A stretch of DNA of 64,000 nucleotides, taken from Haberlea rhodopensis (Eukaryota > Streptophyta > Magnoliopsida > Lamiales > Gesneriaceae). Made by a program: the position numbers and the translations under genes. Shown here piece after piece: positions 23,452-34,690 of the stretch (position 1 is its first letter; the number at the start of each line of letters is the position of its first letter). The stretch lies in the NCBI GenBank assembly GCA_907163345.1, contig CAJQUN010000009.1, positions 4,774,001-4,838,000 on the forward strand, written 5' to 3'. A model generated the notes under the pieces. The model was given only the letters and a program-made list of their open reading frames with translations. It had not been told where the DNA came from and searched no databases.

Positions 23452-24336
23452 GGTAACTTAGAAGTCTAGTTTTGTTTATCCCACTGCTAGTTCTCTATTG
23501 TCCGTGGGGAGGTCCTTGTGTCCATGAGTTTGAGAGAGATGAATCTTTCTGTTGAGCCCAGATCCGGCTTCCAAATGGCCCTTAAATCTCTCAACCATTG
23601 TCGGCTTCTACAGTCAGTTGACTTTATGATCAGCTTATGGAAGTAGTAGTTAAAAATTGATTCTTCAATTATCGTGACCTTCTGGCTGCTGCGTAAACAC
23701 AAAGGTTGGAAGGGAAAAGAATGCTGGGCTTCGAATGTAGTCTCTAGCTGCGTAAACAGCTCTTAAATCATTTTGTTGCTAATTTTTTTCCGAAAAAATA
23801 TACAATTTTATTAATACAAAATTCACCTAGTACTAATTAATGGATTTTAGCAAAACATTCACATTTTGTGTCTCAATCCACAAAATCAATATATGACCTA
23901 AGTAAACAACTCATACCCACAAAAATAATATATCATGTCGGTTCTTAACATAAATTAATTAAGTCAATTCTTTTAAAAAAAATTATAATTAATTGTTATC
24001 TGGTTTTGGTGATTGACAAGGATCTATGAATCCTTTGCATTTGATGGATTAATGTCTTTGCTTAACATCTACTACCTTAGTTTTTATTTGTAAAATGAAT
24101 TTAATTTGACATAATGTGTTTATGTAATTAATTTTGAATATCTAGTATTAAATTTGTTATCATCTATGTTGTTAATTATTTGGGGCCATGATAAAAATTC
24201 CCGATGTCATATTTTGTATAAATCATCTAAAATTTTTTAACTTCGTTTCTTGCATCTGCCTTGGAGAAAACTTGACTAACAAGTGCACTAGCTCCTAGTT
24301 ATCTAACCTCATCAGAATGTTCGGACCCAAAATATG

Positions 24337-24398
<62 letters not shown>

Positions 24399-24486
24399 CG
24401 ATGTCCTACAATATATAGCAGTTTTAACAAAAATAAAATAAAGCTGTATTGAAATTATTATGGCTGATATGCTTCGTTATGTATTT
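23452..24486. other. intergenic region with a TA microsatellite
   Basis: The 3' untranslated region of the PP2C-kinase gene should occupy the first few hundred bases. At about 24339-24395 there is a near-perfect (TA)n run of around 28 units. No gene or recognisable transposon is visible in the rest. Confidence 0.6.
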
Positions 24487-25500
24487 TGTTGGTCGTGTTT
24501 GTCAAAAGGATAAAAGCAAGAAGGAAGATGCAGGTGACCGAGAGCTATGCAACCGGTTCACTGAGAATAAAAGCAGCAGATTGAAGAGATGAAAATAATT
24601 CACTCTGTGCATGTGGGAACGAAAGAGAAAGTTGAGTTTGGTCATGCATTGCGTGACTTATTATGTATTTTTGTATACGATTATTTTTGTGTAGTTCTTA
24701 TTTTTACTCTGTTTACGTATGTGCAATCAATTCATTCTTTTCTGAGTAATGGAATAGTGTTTTCAGATACATCTTTGTTCTTCATAATTTCTCATAATGG
24801 AGTCTTGCCTATTCACATCAATTCATCAATCCACTTTTTAACATGGTACAAGAGCTAATCAAGCAAACAAGCTTGATGTATCCTCTCTTCATTTTTCCAT
24901 GGCTTTTGATAACAATTCTTCACCCTCAAATACGTCTGGTGTTGGCACTTATGCCTCAGTTACTGAAGATCCTACTCAACCATTCTACATTCATCCTAGT
25001 GATAACACCAATACGGTGGTCATTACAAATCCCCTTAACTGGCCCCAATTATCCCACTTGGCTAGCATTGGTTGTTTCAATCAACAATAAAATGGGATTC
25101 TTAGATGGTAGCATCTCTATCCCTACCATCGGTGATCCTTCATATGTTCCATGGATGCGGTGTTAACAATCTTCTCCTCTCATGGCTACTAAACTCTGTC
25201 TCACGGGAAATTGCATCCAATGTACTTTACATCAACTTTGCACATGAAGTTTGGGATAAACTTCTCTCGCTTATCTCAACCTCTATCCCTACCATCGGTG
25301 ATCCTTCATATGTTCCATGGATGCGGTGTTAACAATCTTATCCTCTCATGGCTACTAAACTCTGTCTCACGGGAAATTCCATCCAATGTACTTTACATCA
25401 ACTTTGCACGTGAAGTTTGGGATAAACTACTCTCGCTTATCTCAACCAGATAACATAAGGATTTTCCAACTTCAGCAACAGCTCAATGTTTTGATCTACA
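24487..25500 (+). mobile_element. truncated Ty1/copia remnant (LTR end, primer site, gag start)
   Basis: A primer-site-like TGGTACAAGAGC (24844-24855) follows a TTTTTAACA end, so the sequence from about 24487 (TGTTGGTCGTG) to 24842 is probably a 5' LTR. A short gag-like frame follows from 24899 (MAFDNNSSPSNTSG) with PFYIHPSDNTNTVV, typical of copia gag N termini, and later EVWDKLLSLIS. A stop at 25088-25090 and the loss of everything after about 25500 make it a relic. An internal 166-base tandem duplication (copies from about 25115 and 25281) repeats the middle of gag. Confidence 0.75.
25115..25447. repeat. 166-bp tandem duplication within the gag relic
   Basis: The block beginning CCCTACCATCGGTGATCCTT at 25121 recurs at 25287 with only a few differences. 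Each copy contains GTTCCATGGATGCGGTGTTA and ends in CTCGCTTATCTCAACC-type sequence. There are two copies. It postdates insertion of the retrotransposon fragment or was carried with it. Confidence 0.9.
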
Positions 25501-25549
25501 CATGAAGTTTGGGATATCATACATAGCAATAGGTTCAAAATTCAAATTA

Positions 25550-25700
25550 CACAACAATAATCAAGTTTTTATCCCACTAATTGGGGTCGGCTATATGGAT
25601 ATTTAATCGATCCATACATGATAAATTTGCGAATGTCTTACGCTATCCTTTACCCGGGCTTGAAACCGACCATGGCGGAGTTCAAAATTCAAATTTCACA
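25550..25700. repeat. dispersed SINE-like repeat
   Basis: The phrase TTGGGGTCGGCTATATGGAT (25578-25597) followed by TTTACCCGGGCTTGAAACCG (about 25650) occurs in dispersed plant repeats that I associate with SINEs. Neither a clear tRNA-like head nor a target duplication is visible, so only the class is suggested. Confidence 0.35.
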
Positions 25701-26850
25701 TAGGGGTACAAACATTTTTCAGGATTTAGGAGCGATTTGCAACCACTCCCATCACTAGAGTTCCGCAATGGTCAGAAAAACTGCTTTGATTGGCTAAATA
25801 TTGAAGCGGTTTATAAGTACCCTTATTGCTATAGTTTTTGTCACGGTTTAAAACTACTTCAATCCCTTAATATGTTGGCGCTGTTATAAACCATTTCAAT
25901 TCTGTTAGAAATGGTTAATCACTCGTATTGAAGATAAGAACACTATCTGTAGAAGCTGCCACTCAACCGCTGCAACAAGTTTAGGAACAGTGAAAAGAGT
26001 CATAGAAGTTGAGTACCTTTTTTTTTTGGTAGCGTACCAGATCCATATTCGAAAGATATCGACTGAAAATCGAATGGAAAAAAATTATTACTCACAGAAA
26101 CATAAGTTGAAGTTTGTTGAAATAAGAAAAATCACTGCCTATGTATCAACTTCATCAGCAATCATCAACATGGAAAGTTGAGGATGCTGATGGAGTGAAC
26201 GCGTAGGTGGTCTATGCTATATCTGGAGAAGATCTTCCGGTGCAGTTTCCACCCTTGGATGGGATGAGATCACTCTGTTTTGAGGCAAGAACTAAAACAG
26301 AGGGCTCCCAAGAGATGTTCTTCTGATGTTCCATCCTAGGTTGAGAACTATCCCAAGAGATGTTCTTCTGATGTGACATAATGGCAGCCCTGAACTCATG
26401 AAGCACAGGGATTGGTCGAAGGTCTGAACTTAAGGCTGTGGAAATTAGTTATGAATTTCTTTTTGGATATAATAATAATGATGATGATAACAATACCAAT
26501 AATATTCGTGTTTTTCTTTGCATTTTTCTTGAAATAACAATCATTGTAAAACTCAATTTTCTTTATTTCATTACCAGTTGCTTTTTTTGTATTGCTACCT
26601 AGCGAATTCATATCTATGGTGTTAAACTGGCAAATACATGCAAGATACCAAATTGAAGATAGTGCTGAAGTGGAACGAATGTACAGGGAAAAAAAAAAAC
26701 GTTGCTTATGTCCAGAAATGTCGTCACCCTTTGTTTGTCCCTTGTTCATTGATTTATAATGGTATACGATATTGGAACAAGAACCAAATACGCGGCGATA
26801 AGTTTCGCTGTTGTGGAGACACATGAGGGGGGAGTAGGGGACACACCTGT
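25700..26850. other. region upstream of the vicilin pseudogene
   Basis: No gene recognised. A short imperfect direct repeat around AAGAGATGTTCTTCTGATGT (about 26309 and 26353) is present, and in one minus frame it spells HQKNISW twice. The last few hundred bases would be the distal promoter of the vicilin copy. Confidence 0.3.
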
Positions 26851-26857
26851 TATTATG

Positions 26858-26910
26858 CATGCATGGCATCGTCACTTCCATGCAAAGCCCCCCCATTTCA
26901 TATAAATATG
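26858..26910 (+). promoter_or_regulatory. seed-type promoter: RY motifs and TATA box
   Basis: An RY element CATGCATG lies at 26858-26865 and a second CATGCA at 26879-26884. Both are just before a TATA box TATAAATA at 26901-26908. RY repeats bound by B3 factors (the ABI3, FUS3 and LEC2 family) are typical of seed storage protein promoters. Their spacing to the vicilin reading frame fits a once-functional seed promoter. Whether it still drives transcription cannot be told. Confidence 0.75.
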
Positions 26911-26949
26911 AAATCTCGTGCAACACAATTCTTCTTCATCACTGAGAAG

Positions 26950-28790
26950 CTATTAATTAATAATTATGAAAAAGGATGAGTCAGAAAGTGAAATAAATTC
27001 TGTTTGGCAATCTTTGCTTGTTGCTTGTTTCATCATTCGGGAAGAAAAGAGTCCAGCAACAACTCGACGAGGAACAGAGGGAATCATACGTGAAACGCTC
27101 TGATTCTGAAGAATACAATAAAGAGAAACAGGAAAGGGAGCACGGAGGCGGAAGCGGTGGCCGCGGCTCGTCCGTTGAACATATTCAGTACTGGAACCGC
27201 GAGAGCCCATTTTAGCGGCTGAATAAGTGCTTGGAGGACTGTGAAACTCAACACCTCATCCATAAAGAAAGCTGCCAGAATAGATGCCAGAAAGAATATC
27301 AAAGAGAGAGAAAGATATGAAGGAAATGACAGACAGGAGGAGGAGGGAGGAGGAGAAGAGAAGCAGCAACGTGGGGAGAATCCGTATGTGTTCGAGGATC
27401 GCCACTTTGTCACGGGACTGCAGATTCAACACGGCCGGGTTCGGATCCTGCAGAAATTCACCGACAGGTCAAAAAAACTCTTCCACGGCATCGAGAATTA
27501 TCGTCTCACGATTCTTGAAGCCGACCCTCTGATTGTTCCTAATCATTCGGATGCCGATGCTGTAATCTTCGTTGCAAAAGGTATTATTTTTGTGTGCCAC
27601 CTTAATCTATGTGATTATTAGTAGTTTAATGTAGTTTCGTTTGTTTTTATATTTCATTGATCCTTTTAATATATAGCAAAGGGAACGGTGAGTTTAGTGA
27701 CGAAAGACAGGAGGGAAAGTTTCGATATGAAAGTAGGTGATATACTGAGGATCAAAGCGGGGACTATTGCTTATCTTATCAATAGGGACCCTAATGAAAG
27801 ACTTGTCCTAGCGAAGCTGCTGCAGCCAGTCTCCATTCCTGGTAATTTTGAGGTAATTAAGGTGAATGGATTCTTGAACTAATGGATATAGTGTACTTTT
27901 TTAAATGATATTCGACACGGTTTATGTCATAGGTGACAACTTAAACAGGCCTTTTTCGGTGCAGGAGGGGAGACTCCAGAATCATTTTACAGGTATTCAG
28001 CAATTAAATACTGGAAGCCGCATTCAATGTAACTTTTTCCATAAATTCATTCAATTTTTGGCCAAAATTTTTTGTTTCATGTAGGTGAAGAGAGATAGGA
28101 TAGAGAATTATTTGGGCAGCAGAGGCAATGAGCTATACTGAAGGTTTCCTAGGGAGCAAATCCAGAGCAGGAGCCAGCACGAAGAGGGCGGAATCTGGCC
28201 GTTTGGCGGCGGGGATCGAAGGGAACTTTCAATATTTATCAGCAGCGCCCAACATATGCCAACCAATATGGACAGCTCTACGAAGTGGATTCTAGCGATT
28301 TCAGGTCGCTATATGACCTTGATATTGCCTGTTGCTTTAGCCAACATCACCAGGGTAATTACAATCATCTTCCTTTTCTTTTTTTTGTTGCTGTTTCTTG
28401 ATTTTGTTTCGTCTTTTTTTCCTTTTTAGTCTCGTTTGTTTGTTTGTTTTGTTCAATTTAATAGTGTGCAATGACGGCTCTATACTACAACTCGAGGGCA
28501 ACAAAGATCTGTACAGTGGTAGACGGGGAAGGCTACTTCGAGATGGCGTGCCCCCACCTGTCTCAGCCTCACAACGTCCATCACGAGGGCAGCAGCCAGA
28601 GGGAGTCCAGCAGCACTCCCAGCTATCAGAAAATCAGCTCCCGCATGAAACGCGGCACTGTGGTGGACTGGTGGTTGTACCGGCGGGTCATCCTTTCGTG
28701 GCTGTGGCCTCAAACAATCAGAATTTGCAGCTCCTTTGTTTTGTAGTCCACGACAATAACAACGAAAAACACACTCCCGCGGGTAAGTCA
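26950..28790 (+). pseudogene. vicilin (7S globulin seed storage protein) pseudogene
   Basis: Five exon-like blocks follow the vicilin layout: about 27018-27581, 27676-27852, 27965-27994, 28084-28350 and 28465-28790. Recognisable pieces are two CxxxC motifs (CLEDC, CQNRC) of the N-terminal part, PYVFEDRHFVTGLQIQHGRV, the first cupin (DADAVIFVAK, FDMKVGDILRIKAGT, LLQPVS), EEGGIWPFGG, and the second cupin (YYNSRATKI, GEGYFEMACPHLS, then VPAGHPFVAVAS in another frame). Damage includes TAG at 27213-27215, TGA at 28139-28141, and frame changes near 27300, 28240, 28335 and 28660. No clear signal peptide remains at the start. Splice sites (for example donors at 27582 and 27853) are still present. The gene would have made a trimeric protein stored in seed vacuoles. 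This copy cannot encode it. Confidence 0.9.
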
Positions 28791-28849
28791 ACTTCTAATC
28801 ATAAAATTCATCATATACAAAGCGTTAAAAATCATAATCGTTGAAATGT

Positions 28850-30050
28850 ATTTTGTATATATACAGGAAAGAGAAATGTGATTAATCGGTTAGAGAGTAG
28901 TTGACTTAGATTAATTAATCATCCATATTTACCTCTTTGCCCCTTCTATGCTGTGTTTTGTTTTTTTGGTTTTAAGTTGTAGATTGAATATCTACCATTC
29001 ATGCTAACAAGATCCAACAGATGAGAGAAGAAGTAGCATTCTGATTTGTTTAAAAGTTGGAATCAAGAACAGAAGGCATGCGGCGGTTTTTCTTTTCTCT
29101 TAGGCAAGAACAAAGGGCAACTTCTTCTTGGGAAAAAAGAGAGAGAACATTGAGTGGCAAAACAGAGAGATAGAGAGGAGAGAAACACTGGGTCATTTTC
29201 TTGGGAATTCTCTTGTATCAGGATTGATAGGGAGAGAATTGAGGGAGAAAAGGAATGTGTTGTAATCTTGTAAACATCTCTTGTTTTGGTGCAATGGAGT
29301 CGCCTCCTCCCGTGGATGTAGGCCTGGTTGAAGGCCAAACCACTTAAATCCAGTGTCGTATTTCTTTCCTTGCTATTTTACGTAATCTGCTGAATTTCGT
29401 GCTATGTGTCCGTGCATTTATGATAAGCAAATTTCGGTTTCTTTACAAACTGTGTGTGAAGATAAATTTGACGTGTGCTTGAATCTGAGTGCAATCGTAG
29501 TGTTGGTTTTTGCTTGGTGCTCATAGATTAAAGAAGTGAGACTAATTGTAATCTCTTACTGTTGGTACAAATTGATGTGTGTGTACTATGAATTCTGTCA
29601 AAATGGTTTGAATACATATGCATATTGCTCTGCAACTTGGAAAGATTTAAGAATTGCTAACTGTCGGGAATTATTACTGATCGGACAGAAAACTTGGTGC
29701 AGTAGTTACTAGTTAGAAGAGTTGATTTCTCGTATTCTTGAGTAAGCTTGAAATCAAATTCAGTTCTCAAACAGAGTAATAAAGAACGATTTAATTACTG
29801 CATTAACTTGGCATTTTGGAGTTGGTTGCTAAGTATATATAGATATATCGATAAGATTGGTGCGATCAGAAAGTCGAGTTTCATAACAATTGGGTTTGTC
29901 GGGGTAATCGAAAATCACCGGATCGAGTAATGGAGGATTTGGGATGGGATTCAGATAGGGGTTTGGGAAAAATTTTGTTCGGGTCGGGTACCCGAAACTA
30001 GATTTCCTTCTAAAACTAAAACTGGGCTTTGTTTTTTAGGATTAAAATAT
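28850..30050. other. intergenic, probable LTR debris
   Basis: Near 29310-29350 the wording CCCGTGGATGTAGGCCTGG followed by AACCACTTAAATCCAGTGTC resembles the end of many plant copia LTRs. The TG and CA ends, primer site and partner LTR were not found, so a solo or decayed LTR around 29030-29400 is only likely. The rest shows no gene. Confidence 0.35.
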
Positions 30051-30215
30051 GTGTATCATTTCTTTAAAGAAAAAATAAGCTTTCAGGAACCCGAACCCGA
30101 TTTTTGGTACCCTAAACCCGAATTTCGGGTACCCGACAAATTCGGGTTCGGTTATGATTTTAGTACACCCGATTACCCCGAAATCCATCCCGATTCCACC
30201 CCTTATAGTTCATTG
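29940..30215. repeat. GGGTACCCGA-rich repeat relic
   Basis: Words such as TCGGGTCGGGTACCCGA (29978-29994) and TTCGGGTACCCGAC (30123-30136) occur in both orientations, and CCACCCCTTA closes the stretch at 30197-30206. This composition is typical of small hAT-type non-autonomous elements in plants. Exact ends and a target duplication could not be set. Confidence 0.4.
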
Positions 30216-30824
30216 ATATGCTTATTACGTGTCTACAATATCATAAAAAATTTAAATTTAAGTGATCAGTGAGATCGAAGGTGTTAAGAATACAATTTTG
30301 CATGAAACCAATCAATTATTATTAATTTTTTCTTTTTGAATTTTAGAATTAGGATTAAAGTGTTTAAATCATTTGTTGACTCAAGTATCAACAGTCCCAT
30401 CCTCATCTTAGCATACAGCATAGAAATTTGCAATTAGCCCAGCCCAATTAATCCAAGGCTGTGTCCCAATTAGTCACTTTGGGTCAACTCAAAGCCCAAT
30501 GGGCCTCCGAATGAACACATAACATTTCATGAGGTTGTATATGTTAAATTGGCACTACCAATATCATGAGAGAAGATGTTAGCATGTGAGCATTAAATGA
30601 ACAATAGATATTAAAATTCCAATCATTAATGATACGCTGGTGTCTGAGAATACTGCAGCTTTTATAATCATGTGCACTGGGACGCATTATTGTGATTGTG
30701 ATACTACACTGTGCAAGTATTCTTTTTTTTTTAAAAAAAAAGAAAAAACTAAAACACATATCTAAAAATAAAAATGATATCCCAGGTCCGATATATGGCA
30801 AGTGTTGTCCTGACCTAATTCATG

Positions 30825-30965
30825 GTTTGTTTGATGATGTTCTTAAGGGTAGTGTCCTTAAAGACATCATCTCCATTCATTTGGAATCTTTTTTTTAAAA
30901 AGAAAAAAAAGATTCCAAATAGATGGTGGATGATGCCCCTGAAGGCAGCGCCTGGATGTGGATGA
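30825..30965. mobile_element. fold-back (MITE-like) element, copy 2
   Basis: It has the same architecture as 5425-5572. A left arm (TCTTAAGGGTAGTG, CATCATCTCCATTCATTTGG) and a right arm (GATTCCAAATAGATGGTGGA, GATGCCCCTGAAGGCAGC) surround a loop of T and A runs near 30888-30911. The right arm of this copy, reverse-complemented, matches the left arm of copy 1, including AGGGGCATCATC. This supports one element family in two places. Confidence 0.65.
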
Positions 30966-31329
30966 AGGCGCTTGAGTGACAAAGCCATTGAAATGTTTGT
31001 TTTATGGCTTAAATTCTAGTAAGCCACTAAATTTCTAATCCCTAGGCTTAGTAATTATAGAGTTAAGTATATATATTTAATTAATAATCCATATTAACAA
31101 GTAATTATACAGAATCACATAATTCCCCTTTTTGTATTTAATTATTTTTAATTATGAATACTTGGTTTTTTATTTGTTCTTGACATATTAAATTTCTATA
31201 TTAATTGTGATTTTGGGAAAAAAATACAAGGGTTCAACAATTGTCTTTGCTTTGTGATCGATAGAACACGTGGCGCTTGTGTCGGTGTATGGTTGAAAAG
31301 ATTGAAGTTGCGACATTACCATTAACCAT

Positions 31330-31440
31330 AGTTATTGGTAAAACGGTAAGCGATTGATCCAACAATTAGTATAAGAGCAAGGTTGCGTGTTCGATTCCCA
31401 TTAGTTGTATAGAGTGCAATTATTGGGGGGGGTTGTTGGG
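31330..31440 (+). repeat. tRNA-like SINE head (possible)
   Basis: The run GGTTGCGTGTTCGATTCCCA (31381-31400) fits an RNA polymerase III B box. TGGTAAAACGGTAAGC, about 45 bases upstream, could be the A box. A G-run follows at 31423-31431. No complete tRNA fold is apparent, so a tRNA-derived SINE relic is more likely than a tRNA gene. Confidence 0.4.
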
Positions 31441-31446
31441 GTCTAT

Positions 31447-31980
31447 GATGCACGAACACTGACACGACACGACACCACATGGACAAGGAGACACGAATTT
31501 TCAAAAACATTCAGGATACAACACGGCTTGGATACGCCTATATATATATTTGTAATATAATATTATATTACAAATACTAAAATTCACATTTTTTAAATTC
31601 TAAAATCATGTAAAATCAACAAAAATATTCTTACCAAATTCAATAAGCATATAAATAAATAAATGCATGTCACTGAAATCATCATAGTATCACTCATACT
31701 GACAACAAATGTATATTATTTCAATTAACATACAGTTTATTAATACGTCTAACTTTTAATTTAGCCAAAAACTTTTTAAATTGTACAATTAACATCCAAA
31801 AGTGTCCTTTCTATGTCGGACACGCCGATGGGTCATGTCCGACACGGGTGTCCGATTTTGAGGGGAGTATCCGACGCTGGTGTCCGATTTTATTTTTATA
31901 ATAAAATGAAGGACACGCCACGCGGCATGTTCGGCACGTATCCGCAGGGTGTCTGAGAAGTGTCGGTGTGCAACACTGCA
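31447..31980. mobile_element. MITE-like element with inverted GACAC-rich ends
   Basis: The left end (TGCACGAACACTGACACGAC, 31449-31468) and the right end (GTGTCGGTGTGCAACACTGC, about 31960-31979) are approximately inverted, with TGTCCGA and GGACACG words near both ends and an AT-rich centre. GGTGTCCGATTTT occurs twice, near 31847 and 31879. There is no open frame. The superfamily is not determined and no target duplication was found. Confidence 0.5.
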
Positions 31981-32199
31981 CCGAGTAATTTTTAGAAATA
32001 TCTGTGTATCATAGCAAAATAGGTTGATGTTTGGTACGTCCAGCTTTTATAATTTTGGGAGTATATCAAAAAATAGGATTTGAAACCTCTTTTATTATTA
32101 CAAATCTCAATGGAAGTATAAAAAAATTCAAAAAATTCCATTGAGAAAAAATAGGATTTGAAACCGCAGGCCAGATATACATCAAACGTCTTACGGAAA

Positions 32200-33280
32200 A
32201 TCGCAGTTAGATCCGATCCATCCATATAGACTTATGCTCAACATGGATATCTTGGATTTTAAAAACAGAGAAGTTATTATTGATGAATGACCTTCAGCAA
32301 TGAGGATAGCAGCAGTAACACTTGATCTAAGTAAGGAATGATTCATTTTACTTCTTAAAATGAGTCTAGAAGGACCAGCTAAGATTGCCTGGGCAATGAT
32401 AGACCCAGGTACCAAGAAAGAAGTTTTAGCCGGCGAGTCCCTAAAAGAAATTGTGGACAATGTGGCAAAATTCTTTAAAATCTGTTTCATTAGAGTAAGT
32501 TACTTCGAAGGAATGGAGGAAGAGAAGGCTAAAAATATAGACAAGCTCTAATTAGCCTGAAACTACATGATATTTGTTATGTATACGATGGAAGACAGAG
32601 ATAGAAGAAAAAGATGCAACAGAACTATTCTTTGCCAAAATACCGAGCCCATGGAGAGAAATGCTTATCCAGGATTATACACCCTAGGCAATAGAGACGA
32701 TAGCCACGAGAATGTCATTTCTTAAGGTAAAGCTCGCGGAGTGGTGCTACCAAGCAAAACTCCGAAAGAATTACAATAAGCTTAGATGAATCAACAAAAC
32801 AGCCCCTCTTTGCTGTACGGGGTCATCCCTACAATCATTGGAAACTACCCCTAAAGGCGAAAGATGAAAAACACAGAAGTCATCAATATGCCCCAGGAAG
32901 TAGTTCAAGAAGAAGTGGGTCTTCCTAGAGACCTAGAAAGTTCTGGTCGAAACAGAAAGCCAGAAGTTACAGATATGGGCAAAGATCAGGATCAACAAGG
33001 GGTAGAACCTCGTCAACAGGTTCTAATCAAGCAAGTTCTAGCAGAGCACCAACGAAGAGAACTTTCAGACGCACACATACTCGTGCAAATGAGAGTTTCA
33101 AAGATTGTAACTGCTGGACATGCGGAGTAAGATGACATATCTATACAGATTGTCCAAAAAACCAAAGCCGTGGAGTAAGACAGCATACCAAAGAATTTGA
33201 GGATGCTGTCTTTTTCCAGGATTTGGTACAGGTATATCAATTTGAGGATATTACCTCAGATGAAATCATCTAAGAAGAAG
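32200..33280 (+). pseudogene. pararetroviral capsid protein region, broken
   Basis: Capsid-like wording is spread over several frames. An early segment lies at 32355-32551, a later one contains SPWREML near 32646, and a basic serine/arginine-rich stretch precedes a CX2CX4HX4C finger at about 33107-33150 whose Cys and His spacing suits caulimovirid capsids. Stops occur throughout, for example at 32549-32551 and inside the finger. The product would package the genome. This copy is non-coding. Confidence 0.75.
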
Positions 33281-33419
33281 AGATCTATTCTGATGATGGA
33301 GGTGAATCCAGCACAGAATCAGAGTGAATGAGAGTTCCTTCAACACGTGATCAGAGAAGAGCCGTCGGGATTTTTCTCTCATACCATGTTTCTCGTAAAA
33401 CTCTTATGAGGATCATGAA

Positions 33420-34190
33420 GGAATAGCCAAAGCTTCAGATGTATGATGGGTTTACAGTTGAAGCAATGGAAGAAACCATGGATATGCTAGGTCTTCGAAG
33501 CAGGAAGCATCATGTTATCCATAAGGTAACAACATGTGAATTTGCGATCCAATGGAATTCACGGGAAATCACATTGAGATGCAGTTAATCCCATACAGAG
33601 AAATCCAAGAGATTAAGAACAAGGTTAAAGGAGAAGTTGCTAACACACTCTCATGGATGCATATTGGAGCCATTAGAGTAATCATCAAGGCAACTTTTAA
33701 AGAAGGAATTGATTCACCACTCAATCTGGCAATCTTCGACAAAAGAGTCCTGAACCTCAAAGATTCTTGTTTGTGAGCAGTTGCAGGAAATTTGTATGCG
33801 TGAAATATGGTTTTTAACATCTATCCAAGGATTTCATACAATTTGAGAGATCGAGATTTAGTTCTAATTCTTCATCGAGATTTTAATAGAAGTGATTTGA
33901 TGAAAGAAGGGAACATACCTTACTGGATCACCTACAAGGTGTCATATGCACTCTCGAATACTCATCATTCAGAGGTATTCTTGATAAAGGAATTCATCGA
34001 AGTCCCCAGAATCTTTGAAGATTTTGCCAAAGCAATATTACCGGACATTATTGATACTCCGACAATAGGAGAAATCGACATGAGGATACAATCAACATGT
34101 TCTGAACAGAAGCAGGAGGCTTATGATCGAGCCAAGAAAGATGTATTTACAATAGGATATGTTAATCAACAACTATCCGGGGGGGAATAG
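33420..34190 (+). pseudogene. pararetroviral movement protein region, broken
   Basis: Two frames, 33552-33776 and 33807-34190, read consecutively like the 30K-type movement proteins of Caulimoviridae. The first holds a HIGAIRVIIKATF block and a following aspartate in FDKR. The second has an LNxx-type arginine-rich turn and VSYALSNTHHSE. A stop at 33774-33776 and a frame change separate the halves. The family forms tubules through plasmodesmata. Not functional here. Confidence 0.75.
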
Positions 34191-34274
34191 AAGGCAGTCT
34201 CGAGCAGAATTCAGAAAATCTCTGATGTATTCAAAACAACAGGAAAACTGAAATGCCCAAAAGGCTAGAGAGAA

Positions 34275-34690
34275 GTGCAAATAATTTTTGATATTACGGA
34301 GAAAGATAATATCTTCCCTTGTGATGTCATCTACTATTTGCAACAACCTACAATTGACAAGTATCAAGGAAACCTTCAAATTGGTGAAATTGATCTAACA
34401 ATTGCAGGAACTGCAGAAAGAATCCCAGAACAGCTTATTTTAGGGATTGAATTTCTCGAGGAACATAAACCTTGGGAAAGATTGCAAGACGGAATGGAAT
34501 TCACGGTGGAAGGAAAGAGATATAGGATCAGATGACCACCGGTCCATTCTCCATATACATCTCCGTCGGGATGTTATATGCAAAGTATCGGGCAGAATAT
34601 TTTGCAGCTTACATTGACTCGGGAGCTGGAATATGTACTGTGAACCACATGAAAGTGTTCAGTCCACTACTCAAAAATGATGTTAAGTTT
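34275..34690 (+). pseudogene. pararetroviral protease region
   Basis: Frames at 34275-34535 and from 34532 lead into a retropepsin-like active site, DSGAG, at about 34617-34631. Its position before RNase H matches the PR-RT-RH polyprotein order. The sequence passes directly from just after the protease motif into reverse transcriptase thumb/RNase H-like sequence at about 34670, so the domain is followed by a large deletion. Confidence 0.7.

Noticed and set aside
24339..24395. Possible matrix attachment or regulatory element at the TA run
   Set aside because: A pure (TA)n run of this length is an ordinary plant microsatellite, and nothing else supports a function.
26396..28791. Long minus-strand open frames across the vicilin locus (for example 27084-27413 and 28480-28791)
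   Set aside because: They are antisense to clear vicilin coding blocks and have no family resemblance of their own.
31381..31400. A tRNA gene around the GTTCGATTC box
   Set aside because: No acceptor stem or anticodon arm can be folded around it. A SINE relic is a better fit.
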